Shown here piece after piece: positions 9,251 through 16,577 of a DNA stretch of 64,000 bases. A program made the position numbers and the translations under genes. The notes beneath the pieces are model-generated. The model made no database searches and was not told where the DNA came from. It was given only the letters and a program-made list of their open reading frames with translations. How positions within the stretch are numbered: the first letter of the stretch is position 1; every line of letters begins with the position of its first letter. The DNA comes from Nocardia miyunensis NBRC 108239 (GTDB lineage Bacteria; Actinomycetota; Actinomycetes; Mycobacteriales; Mycobacteriaceae): contig NZ_BDBQ01000050.1 of NCBI RefSeq assembly GCF_001613065.1, positions 1 to 64,000 of the forward strand. Direction: 5' to 3'.

Positions 9251-9834
9251 GCATCACGATATGCACCTCGGAATGGATGTTCTCCTCCCCCAGGGGAACC
9301 GGGCTCTCTGACGGCTGGTTCCCCAGGATCGTCGCCGAGCGGTTCGTGTCCTCCACGAAGGACGGCGCGGTCGACCAGGCGCCGGACCCCGTCGCGTTCA
9401 TCGACGCCGAGATGAGCTGGACGAACACCCTGGACACGGCGCAAGAGTGCTGGCTCAACACCCACCGGGCACCGCGCACCATCACCGCGGCCAACCCCAA
9501 CACCTACGCCCTCGACGACGCGATCTCGTGGGACATCGGCCTATCCCCCAACGCACCCACCCCGTACGCGTCAGAGAACGGTATCGGTGCCCGGCTGCAA
9601 GGCACGCCGTTCGCGTCGAACCAGGTCGCCTACGCCAGGCTGTTCCGGGCGTGGGATGACAGCGTGCGATTCGACCTCCTCGGCACCGTCGCGCCCGGCG
9701 ACACCGCGCACATCCGCTATCAAGCCCAGTTCTCCACACCGGGCACCTGGCGCGCACCAACCAACGCTCTGCAGATCGTCCGGGCGTACTGGGTGCGGTT
9801 GCAGCTGTGGGGGATCCCGGAGGTGACACCATGA
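9247..9834 (+). CDS. phage tail protein, second of three tandem paralogues
   Basis: A 195-residue paralogue of both flanking genes. GTG at 9247 overlaps the preceding TGA, and its own TGA overlaps the ATG at 9831, so the three copies look translationally coupled. Matching landmarks are IDAEMSWTNT near residue 57, HIRYQAQFSTPG near residue 157 and the C-terminal VRLQLWGIP. The central loop region differs from its neighbours, as expected if the copies bind different partners or ligands. I infer a virion surface or baseplate-associated role. No known family name can be given from the sequence alone. Confidence 0.58.
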   Translation: MSITICTSEWMFSSPRGTGLSDGWFPRIVAERFVSSTKDGAVDQAPDPVAFIDAEMSWTNTLDTAQECWLNTHRAPRTITAANPNTYALDDAISWDIGLSPNAPTPYASENGIGARLQGTPFASNQVAYARLFRAWDDSVRFDLLGTVAPGDTAHIRYQAQFSTPGTWRAPTNALQIVRAYWVRLQLWGIPEVTP

Positions 9835-10439
9835 CGAACCCGTGCATCGACCCCAACGCCTACGACGTCATCGATGGCGCGATCTCCCCGAAACGGCACT
9901 GGCAGTTCCAGCACCGCGCCACCGCGCTCGGCGGCGGGGCCACCTTCACCCCGGCCAACAATTCGGCCGGCACCACCCTGTTCACGGTGCAGGCGCAGTG
10001 GACGAACAACACGCCGATCACGCAGAACGTGTACGCGCTGATGACGCAAGGCCCGGTGCGGTACGCGATCGACGGCATGAAGCACCTGGTCATCCGGTAT
10101 CAGTGGGGTACGTCGTTCGGTGCGTCCCCGGCGGACCCGACATTGACCGAGGAGTCACGAGTACGCGGCTACCCGGATTTCGGCACCGCGGTGAACGCTG
10201 GTGTGACGATCGCTGTGTATGCCGAGTTGGAGGATCGGCAGCCGACGAACAGCGTCCCGATCGGTGACCTGGTCGCGCTGCCTGCTGGGCAGACGATGAA
10301 GGCCCGCGCGCAGGTGTCATGGCTGACCTCTGCATGGGGCGTGGACTGGTACTCGGGGTGGGGCGATCCGGCGACGCATCGGGTGGGCAAGGTCGGACCG
10401 GTGCAGATCGACCTGTTCAGCACGCCGCAAATCACCTGA
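9831..10439 (+). CDS. phage tail protein, third of three tandem paralogues
   Basis: A 202-residue protein, the most diverged of the triplet. It starts MTNPCIDPNAYDVIDG at ATG 9831 inside an ATGA overlap. The shared pattern is retained: FTVQAQWTNNTPITQ near residue 52, ARAQVSWLTSAWG near residue 160, and a terminal VQIDLFSTPQIT. It closes the tightly packed tail operon; a longer gap and a different kind of gene follow. Function within the virion is unknown, and tail association is inferred from position. Confidence 0.58.
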   Translation: MTNPCIDPNAYDVIDGAISPKRHWQFQHRATALGGGATFTPANNSAGTTLFTVQAQWTNNTPITQNVYALMTQGPVRYAIDGMKHLVIRYQWGTSFGASPADPTLTEESRVRGYPDFGTAVNAGVTIAVYAELEDRQPTNSVPIGDLVALPAGQTMKARAQVSWLTSAWGVDWYSGWGDPATHRVGKVGPVQIDLFSTPQIT

Positions 10440-10506
10440 TAGCGGTTCCTGGTCCGTATCTTGATCATTCATGTTCGAGAAGTTGTCGCTGTGCAGGGGC
10501 AGCAGC

Positions 10507-11187
10507 ATGAGAAATCGGATCGCTCGTGGGCTCTCCCGCCTTTCGCAGCTATCCCTCCGGGGGCGCGTAGGGATGATCTTCGGTACGGCCGTGACTGCGC
10601 TGGCCGTCCTGTTGTGCCTGAATCTGCTCGTCGGGATGAAGATGGAGTGGGGGGACGTCGCGACGTGGGCGAGTGCGTTCGCCTCCGCTGCGGTGGCCAT
10701 CACACTCGCGGTGGTCACGCGAGCCAGCGCTGATCGAAACGCGATGACCCTTGCGCGAGTTCGTGCGATAGGCGTTCGTATCACCTTCCAGGGCTATAGG
10801 GGCACGGAGGTGTCCAACTGGAAGATCACCGTTGAAAACCGGACTGGTGGCGACATCTACCGTCTACAGGTCGGCAATCTAGGGGTGAGGTCTCCGAAGG
10901 GTGATGCCGTCCTGCTGCAATCCGGACAGATCGAACTATCTGAACCACAGGATGGAGAGTCGGTGCTCAGGGACGGTGCCGACTACACCTACACAGCGAC
11001 GCCCACGAACTCCGGCCTGGTGGCAGATCACTGGCCGTTGCCAAGCGTGCAATGGACAGCCCCGACAGGTCATCGGTTCCGTAGCACCTATCGGCGACAC
11101 AACAAAGTGGTCGACATTACCCCGGTGTGGGAGTGCATGGGCATGGACAAGGCTCTACATACGAACTCAGAGACGTTCCGGCCATAG
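10507..11187 (+). CDS. membrane protein of unknown function in the prophage
   Basis: A 226-residue protein with two likely membrane segments near the N terminus (GMIFGTAVTALAVLLCLNLL and TWASAFASAAVAITLAVVT) and a soluble C-terminal domain of about 150 residues (ITFQGYRGTEVSNWKITVEN onward) that looks beta-rich. An alternative in-frame ATG at 10471 would add 12 residues. I prefer 10507 because AGGGGC lies about 6 bases upstream, while 10471 has no visible ribosome-binding site. It is not an obvious virion protein. It may be a cargo gene affecting the lysogen, such as an exclusion protein, but there is no direct evidence. Codon use looks less GC-biased than its neighbours. Confidence 0.6.
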   Translation: MRNRIARGLSRLSQLSLRGRVGMIFGTAVTALAVLLCLNLLVGMKMEWGDVATWASAFASAAVAITLAVVTRASADRNAMTLARVRAIGVRITFQGYRGTEVSNWKITVENRTGGDIYRLQVGNLGVRSPKGDAVLLQSGQIELSEPQDGESVLRDGADYTYTATPTNSGLVADHWPLPSVQWTAPTGHRFRSTYRRHNKVVDITPVWECMGMDKALHTNSETFRP

Positions 11188-11252
11188 GTGCACCCCGCCG
11201 CCCTACGGTGCGTGCCTGTACCCAGGGCAGCCCACGAGGGACGGAGCACATC

Positions 11253-11927
11253 ATGACCACAGTCGAACCGCCGCACGGCGGCGAGGATCTGGCCGGGCAG
11301 GTCTCGGACATCGAGCACGAGCGCGACCAGCTGGCGCGCGAACGCGCCGAGTTCGCGCGGGACCAAGCACTGGTGCGGCAGCGCCGGTTCACCGAAGACC
11401 AGGCCGCGCATCACCCCGAGGTGTTCGACCCCGCCGAGCCGTATCCGCCGGTCGACGCGCCCGCCCCGTCGCGTGCTGCGCCTGCGGTGATCGATCCGGA
11501 CGGCACCGAGTTCGAACTCACCGCGGCCGGTGTGCCGCAGTTGGACGGGCGGGGAAACCCGATCCCGGTGGGCGAGTACGACCGGGATGACGACGGCCTG
11601 GCGGTGCTCGACTCGGAAGGCAACCCGGTTCCGCCGTGGCCGTACGAAACGGTTGAACTGCATGGGCGGACGATCCAGGTTCGTAAGCCGAATGCGGCTG
11701 CGTTGCAGGCGTTTTCGATGGGTGTTTCGAAGTACACGCCGGACAAGATTCGTACGGAGATGGTGTCGTTGTTCGTGCAGCGTCACATCTCCGAGCGGTC
11801 GTACGGTGAGCTGTTGGTGAAGATGATGGACCCGGACGACCCGTTCACCATCGAGCATTTCGGCAACCTGATGGAGAAGATCGCGACGATAGGCTCGGCC
11901 CGCCCTACCGGGCCGTCGCGAGCCTAG
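11253..11927 (+). CDS. phage tail assembly chaperone, short form (G-like)
   Basis: A 224-residue protein starting at ATG 11253 after GGGACGG. The N-terminal third is a charged helix (SDIEHERDQLARERAEFARD), the middle is Pro/Asp-rich, and the C-terminal 90 residues carry the conserved-looking core (IQVRKPNAAALQAFSMGV...MVSLFVQRHIS...DPDDPFTIEHFGNLMEK). This pattern and the overlapping -1 frame downstream fit the gpG-type chaperones that guide tail-tube protein onto the tape measure. Such genes normally lie just upstream of the tape measure gene; here the gene lies about 5.7 kb downstream of the tape measure stop. The terminal residues ARPTGPSRA end at TAG 11925. Confidence 0.7.
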   Translation: MTTVEPPHGGEDLAGQVSDIEHERDQLARERAEFARDQALVRQRRFTEDQAAHHPEVFDPAEPYPPVDAPAPSRAAPAVIDPDGTEFELTAAGVPQLDGRGNPIPVGEYDRDDDGLAVLDSEGNPVPPWPYETVELHGRTIQVRKPNAAALQAFSMGVSKYTPDKIRTEMVSLFVQRHISERSYGELLVKMMDPDDPFTIEHFGNLMEKIATIGSARPTGPSRA

Positions 11928-12217
11928 CCGGGTTCGCGGCGCGTAACTGGCGCATGATCCGCGGCCGGTTGATCCTGTCGGGTATCGCCGATCCGCTGCG
12001 GATGCTGCCGGATCTGCACGCTGTCCTTGATGTGGCGGAGGTCCTGTGGACCGAGCACATGGACAGCGAGCAGCTGGACCAGTACAACCGGGACATGTAC
12101 CGGCCGGACACCATCGACAAAGCCTCTGGGGAGCTGATCGTGGCACCGGCCGGGTTCGACGCGGAGGACGAGATGGCCGGGTTCGACGCATTCGAGAAGA
12201 TGGCAGGCGGCGGGTAG
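11810..12217 (+). CDS. tail assembly chaperone, frameshift extension (GT-like)
   Basis: The -1 frame relative to the preceding gene is open from 11810 to 12217 and overlaps its last 118 bases. Translated past the preceding stop it gives YRAVASLAGFAARNW, then MIRGRLILSGIADPLRMLPD and a helical tail ending FEKMAGGG. This is the character of the T domain made by programmed -1 frameshifting in siphovirus chaperones. A fused product would be about 320 residues. The ATG at 11954 lacks a convincing ribosome-binding site, favouring frameshift synthesis over a separate start. I could not identify a canonical X-XXY-YYZ slippery heptamer, so the exact slip position is unresolved; it probably lies between about 11890 and 11920. 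Confidence 0.6.
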   Translation, partial: AVGEDDGPGRPVHHRAFRQPDGEDRDDRLGPPYRAVASLAGFAARNWRMIRGRLILSGIADPLRMLPDLHAVLDVAEVLWTEHMDSEQLDQYNRDMYRPDTIDKASGELIVAPAGFDAEDEMAGFDAFEKMAGGG

Positions 12218-12224
12218 ATCCCGG

Positions 12225-12440
12225 TTACCGGTATTCGGGCGGGAGGTCCCAACGTTCCTCGCCGCGCGGGAGCTGCCCGCTGCCGGGCCGCCGCTCGTTC
12301 CAGTCATCGATGGTCTTTTCGAGCCATCCGCGCGTCTTGCCGATCATGGCGTCTGCGGGCGGGAGCTTGTATCGGTTCAGGGTGTCTCGTTTGACCCCGA
12401 TGCGTTCGGCGACTTCGGTTTTGCCGAGGTAGCGGATCAT
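12225..12440 (-). CDS. small HTH DNA-binding protein (excisionase/AlpA-like)
   Basis: A 71-residue protein on the opposite strand to the surrounding phage genes. The helix-turn-helix is residues 5-25 (LGKTEVAERIGVKRDTLNRY), followed by a wing-like KLPPADAMIGKTRGWLEKTI and a Trp/Arg-rich tail. This resembles the small AlpA/excisionase-type regulators of actinophages and integrative elements. GAAAGG lies 9 bases before the chosen ATG at 12440. An in-frame ATG at 12449 would sit directly against it and is less likely. A 20-bp palindrome 30 bases upstream (12470-12489) may be its own operator. It could set the direction of excision or regulate the divergent lysis gene. Confidence 0.65.
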   Translation of the reverse strand: MIRYLGKTEVAERIGVKRDTLNRYKLPPADAMIGKTRGWLEKTIDDWNERRPGSGQLPRGEERWDLPPEYR

Positions 12441-12469
12441 GGTCCACATCCTTTCAACAGCCTCGAACA

Positions 12470-12489
12470 ATACACGCTTACATGTGTAT
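12470..12489. promoter_or_regulatory. palindrome between HTH gene and endolysin gene
   Basis: ATACAC (12470-12475) and GTGTAT (12484-12489) form a perfect 6-bp inverted repeat with an 8-base spacer. It lies 30 bases upstream of the small HTH gene and overlaps the likely -10 region (TATTGT on the - strand). This is a plausible autoregulatory operator, inferred from geometry only. Confidence 0.4.
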
Positions 12490-12645
12490 GTGGCGAGCCG
12501 TGCTGGTCGGACGCGCATGGTGCGCGACAATGTGTTTCGTCTCGCCGTGACTGGCAGCCGGACACGGGGCAGGGCTGATTGATTACCCGTGGTGGCGTGT
12601 ATGGCTTCGGGGTGTTTGCACCCTGGGTATCTACCGTCCGGGCCT

Positions 12646-13557
12646 GTGAGCGAGTTCCAAGCGGACGTGACGATCCTGTCGCCGAACGACGGCGGCACGC
12701 GCGATCCGAGCAAGTGCCAGCTGATCGTCATCCACACCAACGAGGGGCCGCCTACAGGATCGGTCGCGGGCCTGTTGCAGTACCTCGCTAATCCGGCGGT
12801 GGAGGCGTCGTACACGGTTGCGGTCGGTGGGGACGGCACGATCGGCCGGTCGAATGACGACAACTATGTGCCGTGGGCGGCCGGATCTCCCGCGAACGAG
12901 CGCGGCCTGCACCTGTGCTTGCTGGGGTACGCGAGCCAGTCTCGCGCGGACTGGTTGTCCCGGCCCGCCCAGCTCGACGCGGCAGCCCGAGTGCTGCGGG
13001 ACTGGCACGACCGATACGGCATCCCGCTGGTGAAGATCACCGGCGCGCAGATGGCCGCCGGTGTGCGCGGCGTCGGCGGGCACAAGGACACCGTGGACGC
13101 CTGGCACGCGACCAATCACACCGACCCCGGCAGCGGATTCCCGTATGACGTGCTGCTGGCGAAAGCTACTGGGGGCCAACCGGTCCCGGACACTTCTGGA
13201 GAGGACGACACCATGCCCAGCGCCGAAGACATCGCGACCGCCGTGTGGGGCCATCGGATCGCGAAGCCGGACGGCCAGAGCAACGAGACCGCGGGCAACC
13301 TGCTGTCCTGGGTGGACAAGCACGCGGCCGACCAGATCGCCCAGTCCGCAGGCCCGGAGTCGGAGGCGCAGCGCGGCCCGCTGGCTCCGACCGGTTGGGA
13401 GCAACTGGGCAAGAACGCGGACGGGTCGAGTCGGTCGCTGGTGGACGGGGTGGCGCACGCGATCGCGACGGCCGATGCGACGGCGGCGAAGGTCTCGGCG
13501 ATGGGCAACAAGCTGGATCAGCTTCTGTCGCTGTTGGACGGGGCGAAGTCGTCGTGA
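12646..13557 (+). CDS. endolysin, N-acetylmuramoyl-L-alanine amidase
   Basis: A protein of about 303 residues that would cut the amide bond between muramic acid and the peptide stem of peptidoglycan at lysis. The N-terminal 170 residues have the amidase_2/PGRP fold signature: LIVIHTNEG (first zinc His), SYTVAVGGDGTIGR, an AWAAGS-like segment (VPWAAGSPANERGLHLCLLG), and GVRGVGGHKD...HTDPGSGFPYD with the second zinc ligand region. Residues from about 180 onward are a linker plus a helical C-terminal domain (ATADATAAKVSAMGNKLDQL), probably for wall binding or multimerisation. I chose GTG 12646 because the product then begins directly with the catalytic domain. In-frame GTG 12589 and ATG 12601 are possible longer starts. 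Confidence 0.88.
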   Translation: MSEFQADVTILSPNDGGTRDPSKCQLIVIHTNEGPPTGSVAGLLQYLANPAVEASYTVAVGGDGTIGRSNDDNYVPWAAGSPANERGLHLCLLGYASQSRADWLSRPAQLDAAARVLRDWHDRYGIPLVKITGAQMAAGVRGVGGHKDTVDAWHATNHTDPGSGFPYDVLLAKATGGQPVPDTSGEDDTMPSAEDIATAVWGHRIAKPDGQSNETAGNLLSWVDKHAADQIAQSAGPESEAQRGPLAPTGWEQLGKNADGSSRSLVDGVAHAIATADATAAKVSAMGNKLDQLLSLLDGAKSS

Positions 13558-13597
13558 GAGGTCTGGTGTCGGAGAACAGGATTGGGGGTGAAGGTAG

Positions 13598-13699
13598 ATG
13601 GGTTCGGTTGAGTCGGTTCTGCATGGTCTGAGCGCGGCTGATGGCGTGAAAATTCTGGGTGCGTTGGTCACGATCATCGCGACGTTGGCGGGTGTGTAG
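13598..13699 (+). CDS. 33-residue hydrophobic peptide next to the endolysin
   Basis: A short gene 40 bases after the endolysin stop, preceded by GGGGGTGAAGG. The peptide is MGSVESVLHGLSAADGVKIL followed by the hydrophobic GALVTIIATLAGV. Position directly after a lysin and a single hydrophobic C-terminal segment suggest a holin-like or lysis accessory peptide, but it is shorter than known holins. It could also be the remnant of a longer membrane protein cut off at the prophage edge. It is the last gene-like feature before the chromosomal rnpB. Confidence 0.45.
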   Translation: MGSVESVLHGLSAADGVKILGALVTIIATLAGV

Positions 13700-13723
13700 G
13701 CGTCCCGGTTTTGTCCCGTCCGT

Positions 13724-13803
13724 GTCCCGTGTCCCGTCGTTGTCCCGTCGTTCTGGGCGTTGGATGGCGTTTCAGTCGCGCAAGTCGCTTCGGGACACGG
13801 GAC
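13724..13803. repeat. 13-bp inverted repeat at the prophage end
   Basis: GTCCCGTGTCCCG at 13724-13736 is repeated in inverted orientation at 13791-13803, with 54 bases between. Several further TGTCCCGT copies occur at 13712-13750. It lies between the last phage gene and rnpB and may be a terminator-like hairpin, a protein-binding cluster or part of an attachment site. None of these can be decided from this window. Confidence 0.5.
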
Positions 13804-13884
13804 GTCAGATTCCCTATCTGACCTGCACAAATAGTCGAATATAACGGATGATAATCCGACGCCAATCCGGCGAAAAAAGTTGGG

Positions 13885-14295
<411 letters not shown>

Positions 14296-14301
14296 GAAAA
14301 G

Positions 14302-14307
14302 ATTATG
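14302..14307 (-). promoter_or_regulatory. likely -10 box of rnpB
   Basis: CATAAT on the - strand lies 6 bases upstream of the predicted 5' end of RNase P RNA, the right distance for a -10 element. No good -35 match is visible; the best candidate (GGACCG around 14325-14330) is weak. Confidence 0.5.
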
Positions 14308-14429
14308 CCGCACGGGGAGTTCGGCGGTCCGGCCGGAGGGGCCCTCGGGACACCCGGCGATGAGATTTCCGGTCACGACCGGGGATCCAGCGCAGCGGAC
14401 CCGAACCGGAACAAGTACCGTATTCGGCC

Positions 14430-15317
14430 ATGGAGCGTGTCGAGGTGGGGTTCCCTTCGGGAAACGAACAGTGTGCAGCGTGGCTCTACCGGCCCGATGG
14501 CCCACCCAAACCGCGCCCGCTGGTCATCATGGGCCACGGGCTGGGGGCGAATCGGGAAATGGGCCTCGACCGGTACGCGCGCCGGTTCACCGCGGCCGGC
14601 ATGGGATGCCTTGTCTTCGACTATCGCAACTTCGGGGCGAGCGGCGGCACGCCGCGTCAGCTGATCAGCATTCGCCGTCAACGTGAGGACTGGCGTTCCG
14701 CGATCCACTACGCACGCACCATCAAGGGTTTCGACGCGACGCGAATCGCGTTGTGGGGCAGCTCTTTCGGCGGCGGACACGTCCTGTCGATCGCGCACGA
14801 GGACGATTACCTCGCCGCGGTGGTCGCCCAGTGCCCGTTCACCAGCGGCTGGTCCTCGGCGAGGGCCAAGGGCCCGATCAGCCTCACCAAGACCGGCATC
14901 GTCGCGACGGCCGACCTGCTGCTCGGCCCGATCCTGCGCAAGCCCGTCAAGGTGCGACTGGCCGGACGCAAACGGTCGGCGGCACTGATGAGCGCCTCGG
15001 ACGTGCCGGAGGGCTTCGGCCGCCTGGCCGAGGAGAGCGAGCAGTACCAGCCGAAGGTGGCCGCGCGCTTCGGACTCCAGGTGCTGTTCGACTCCCCGTG
15101 GCGGCGCACCAAGGCGATCAAGGTGCCGGTGCTGTACTCGCTGTGCGACAACGATTCGGTCGCGCCGATCAAGCCGACCCTCAAGGCCGCCGAGCGCACC
15201 AAGCACGCGATCGTCAAGCGTTACCCGATCGGGCACTTCGACATCTACTTCGACGACTGGTTCGAGAAGGCCGTCTACGACCAGACCGACTTCCTGGTCT
15301 CGGTGCTGCGCCCGTAA
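14430..15317 (+). CDS. alpha/beta hydrolase
   Basis: A 295-residue cytoplasmic hydrolase. The nucleophile elbow is GSSFGG at residues 110-115 (Ser112), the oxyanion region is MGHGLGANREMG (34-45), the acid is probably the Asp in LCDNDSVAP (near 240) and the base is the His in YPIGHFDIYF (near 268). The start ATG 14430 gives a product beginning MERVEVGFPSGNEQCAAWLY, typical of S15/YqkD-like serine hydrolases of Actinobacteria. Substrate is unknown; ester or peptide cleavage is plausible. It stands alone, about 135 bases from the rnpB promoter on the divergent strand, and may share that intergenic region. Confidence 0.85.
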   Translation: MERVEVGFPSGNEQCAAWLYRPDGPPKPRPLVIMGHGLGANREMGLDRYARRFTAAGMGCLVFDYRNFGASGGTPRQLISIRRQREDWRSAIHYARTIKGFDATRIALWGSSFGGGHVLSIAHEDDYLAAVVAQCPFTSGWSSARAKGPISLTKTGIVATADLLLGPILRKPVKVRLAGRKRSAALMSASDVPEGFGRLAEESEQYQPKVAARFGLQVLFDSPWRRTKAIKVPVLYSLCDNDSVAPIKPTLKAAERTKHAIVKRYPIGHFDIYFDDWFEKAVYDQTDFLVSVLRP

Positions 15318-15395
15318 CCGCTTGCCGCGCAACCGGGTCGCCGTCGCCCGCGTAATGCGATTGCCCGCGGCCCTGCCGCGAGGGATGATCTTCCG

Positions 15396-15869
15396 ATGAC
15401 CGTGCGACAGGTTCCCCCGCAGGAGTGGCAGACGATCCGCGCCGCGCGCCTGGCCGCCCTGGCCGGATCCACGCCCGGCACCTTCGCCACCCTGCTGGAG
15501 GAGGCGCAGGGCTGGAACGACGAGCAGTGGCGGCAGTGGTCCGCCCGCCGCAGCATGTTCGTGGCCGAGTCGGGTGCGGAGGTGATCGGTTGCGTGGGCG
15601 TCATCCGGGAGCACGGTGTTCCGGTCCTGGTGTCGATGTTCGTGGAACCGGCGGCACGCGGCAGCGGAGTCTCGCGTGAGCTGATCGAGGCGGTCGCCGA
15701 ATGGACGCGGGCCGATGGACACGCCGAACTGCGACTCTGGGTGCTCGACGGCAACACACCGGCCGAGAAGCTCTATCGCAGAATGGGTTTCACCCCGACC
15801 GGAGTTACTCGCAACACCGGGGCGCACGCGCCGGACACCGAATACGAGATGTCCCTGGCACTGCGCTGA
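15396..15869 (+). CDS. GNAT-family N-acetyltransferase
   Basis: A 157-residue acetyl-CoA-dependent acetyltransferase of full domain length. The acetyl-CoA-binding motif A region is VSMFVEPAARGSGVSRELIE (residues 84-103), where the usual RGxGxG/A loop reads RGSGVS. The C-terminal LWVLDGNTPAEKLYRRMGF is the classic motif B. The acceptor substrate is not predictable. It lies 78 bases after the alpha/beta hydrolase and 171 bases before a methyltransferase gene on the same strand. No clear operon signal is visible. Confidence 0.87.
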   Translation: MTVRQVPPQEWQTIRAARLAALAGSTPGTFATLLEEAQGWNDEQWRQWSARRSMFVAESGAEVIGCVGVIREHGVPVLVSMFVEPAARGSGVSRELIEAVAEWTRADGHAELRLWVLDGNTPAEKLYRRMGFTPTGVTRNTGAHAPDTEYEMSLALR

Positions 15870-16040
15870 ACTTCGCCGTCGCGAATTCGGCAGCGCCACA
15901 CGTACAATCGATCCCATCCCGGTGGACGAGCACGTCATCCACCCCGACGATGGCCCCGGTGCGCCGACGAGCACCGTCTCGATGACACTGTTTTGTGTGA
16001 ATACCGTTGTCCCGCACGGGAAGGCTCTTCCCGTTCGCCG

Positions 16041-16559
16041 ATGAGCGCGGCGCGGGCCCGTACGCCCGCGGAGATCCGCCGCCAGCGCCGCACCCGTGCG
16101 CACACCTGCTGGAATCACCTCGTCGTGGCCCCGCTGTGGCCGAAGCACGGCGTCAACCTGGGCACCCTGCTGCGCACCTGCGATGCGGTCGGCGCATGTC
16201 TGGCCGTGCCGCGGTGGCCGTGGATTCCCGAGGCGCTCGAACGCGGAAACACCCTGCGGCACCGCACCTGTGTGCATTGGGTCGACGGCCGCCCCGACCG
16301 CTGGCTGGACCGGCAGCGGCGCGGCGGATCGTCGATCGTCGGGGTGGAGCTCACCGACGAATCGATCCGCCTGGCCGATCTGCCCGTCGCGCGCAAACGC
16401 ACCGTGATCGTCCTGGGAAACGAGGGCTCGGGCATTCCGCCCGAGGGCCTCGAACGCCTGGATGTGGCCGTGGAGATCCCGATGGTCGGCACCGGGCACA
16501 GCCTCAATGTGGCGGTCGCGGGCTCGCTCGTGCTCTACAAGCTGGCCGGGCTGTGCTGA
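16041..16559 (+). CDS. SpoU/TrmH-family RNA 2'-O-methyltransferase
   Basis: A 172-residue SAM-dependent methyltransferase of the SPOUT class, likely acting on the ribose 2'-OH of tRNA or rRNA. Motif 2 is IVLGNEGSGIP (residues ~121-131) and motif 3 is IPMVGTGHSLNVAVAGSLVLY (near 146-166), both needed for the trefoil-knot SAM site. Motif 1 Asn is in HGVNLGTLLRTCDAVG. I chose ATG 16041; a GTG at 15993 would add 16 residues with no matching family feature. It ends 18 bases from the convergent RNase HI gene. The exact RNA target is unknown. Confidence 0.86.
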   Translation: MSAARARTPAEIRRQRRTRAHTCWNHLVVAPLWPKHGVNLGTLLRTCDAVGACLAVPRWPWIPEALERGNTLRHRTCVHWVDGRPDRWLDRQRRGGSSIVGVELTDESIRLADLPVARKRTVIVLGNEGSGIPPEGLERLDVAVEIPMVGTGHSLNVAVAGSLVLYKLAGLC

Positions 16560-16577
16560 TCAGGGTCGGGAGGCTGA

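Noticed and set aside
11880..11927. Canonical slippery heptamer for the chaperone frameshift
   Set aside because: I checked in-frame heptamers such as C-CCT-ACC, C-GGG-CCG and T-TTC-GGC; none gives acceptable re-pairing in both sites, so no position is claimed.
13700..13884. tRNA gene as the prophage attachment site
   Set aside because: No cloverleaf or T-loop GTTCGAATC-like sequence is seen; the only RNA gene nearby is rnpB.
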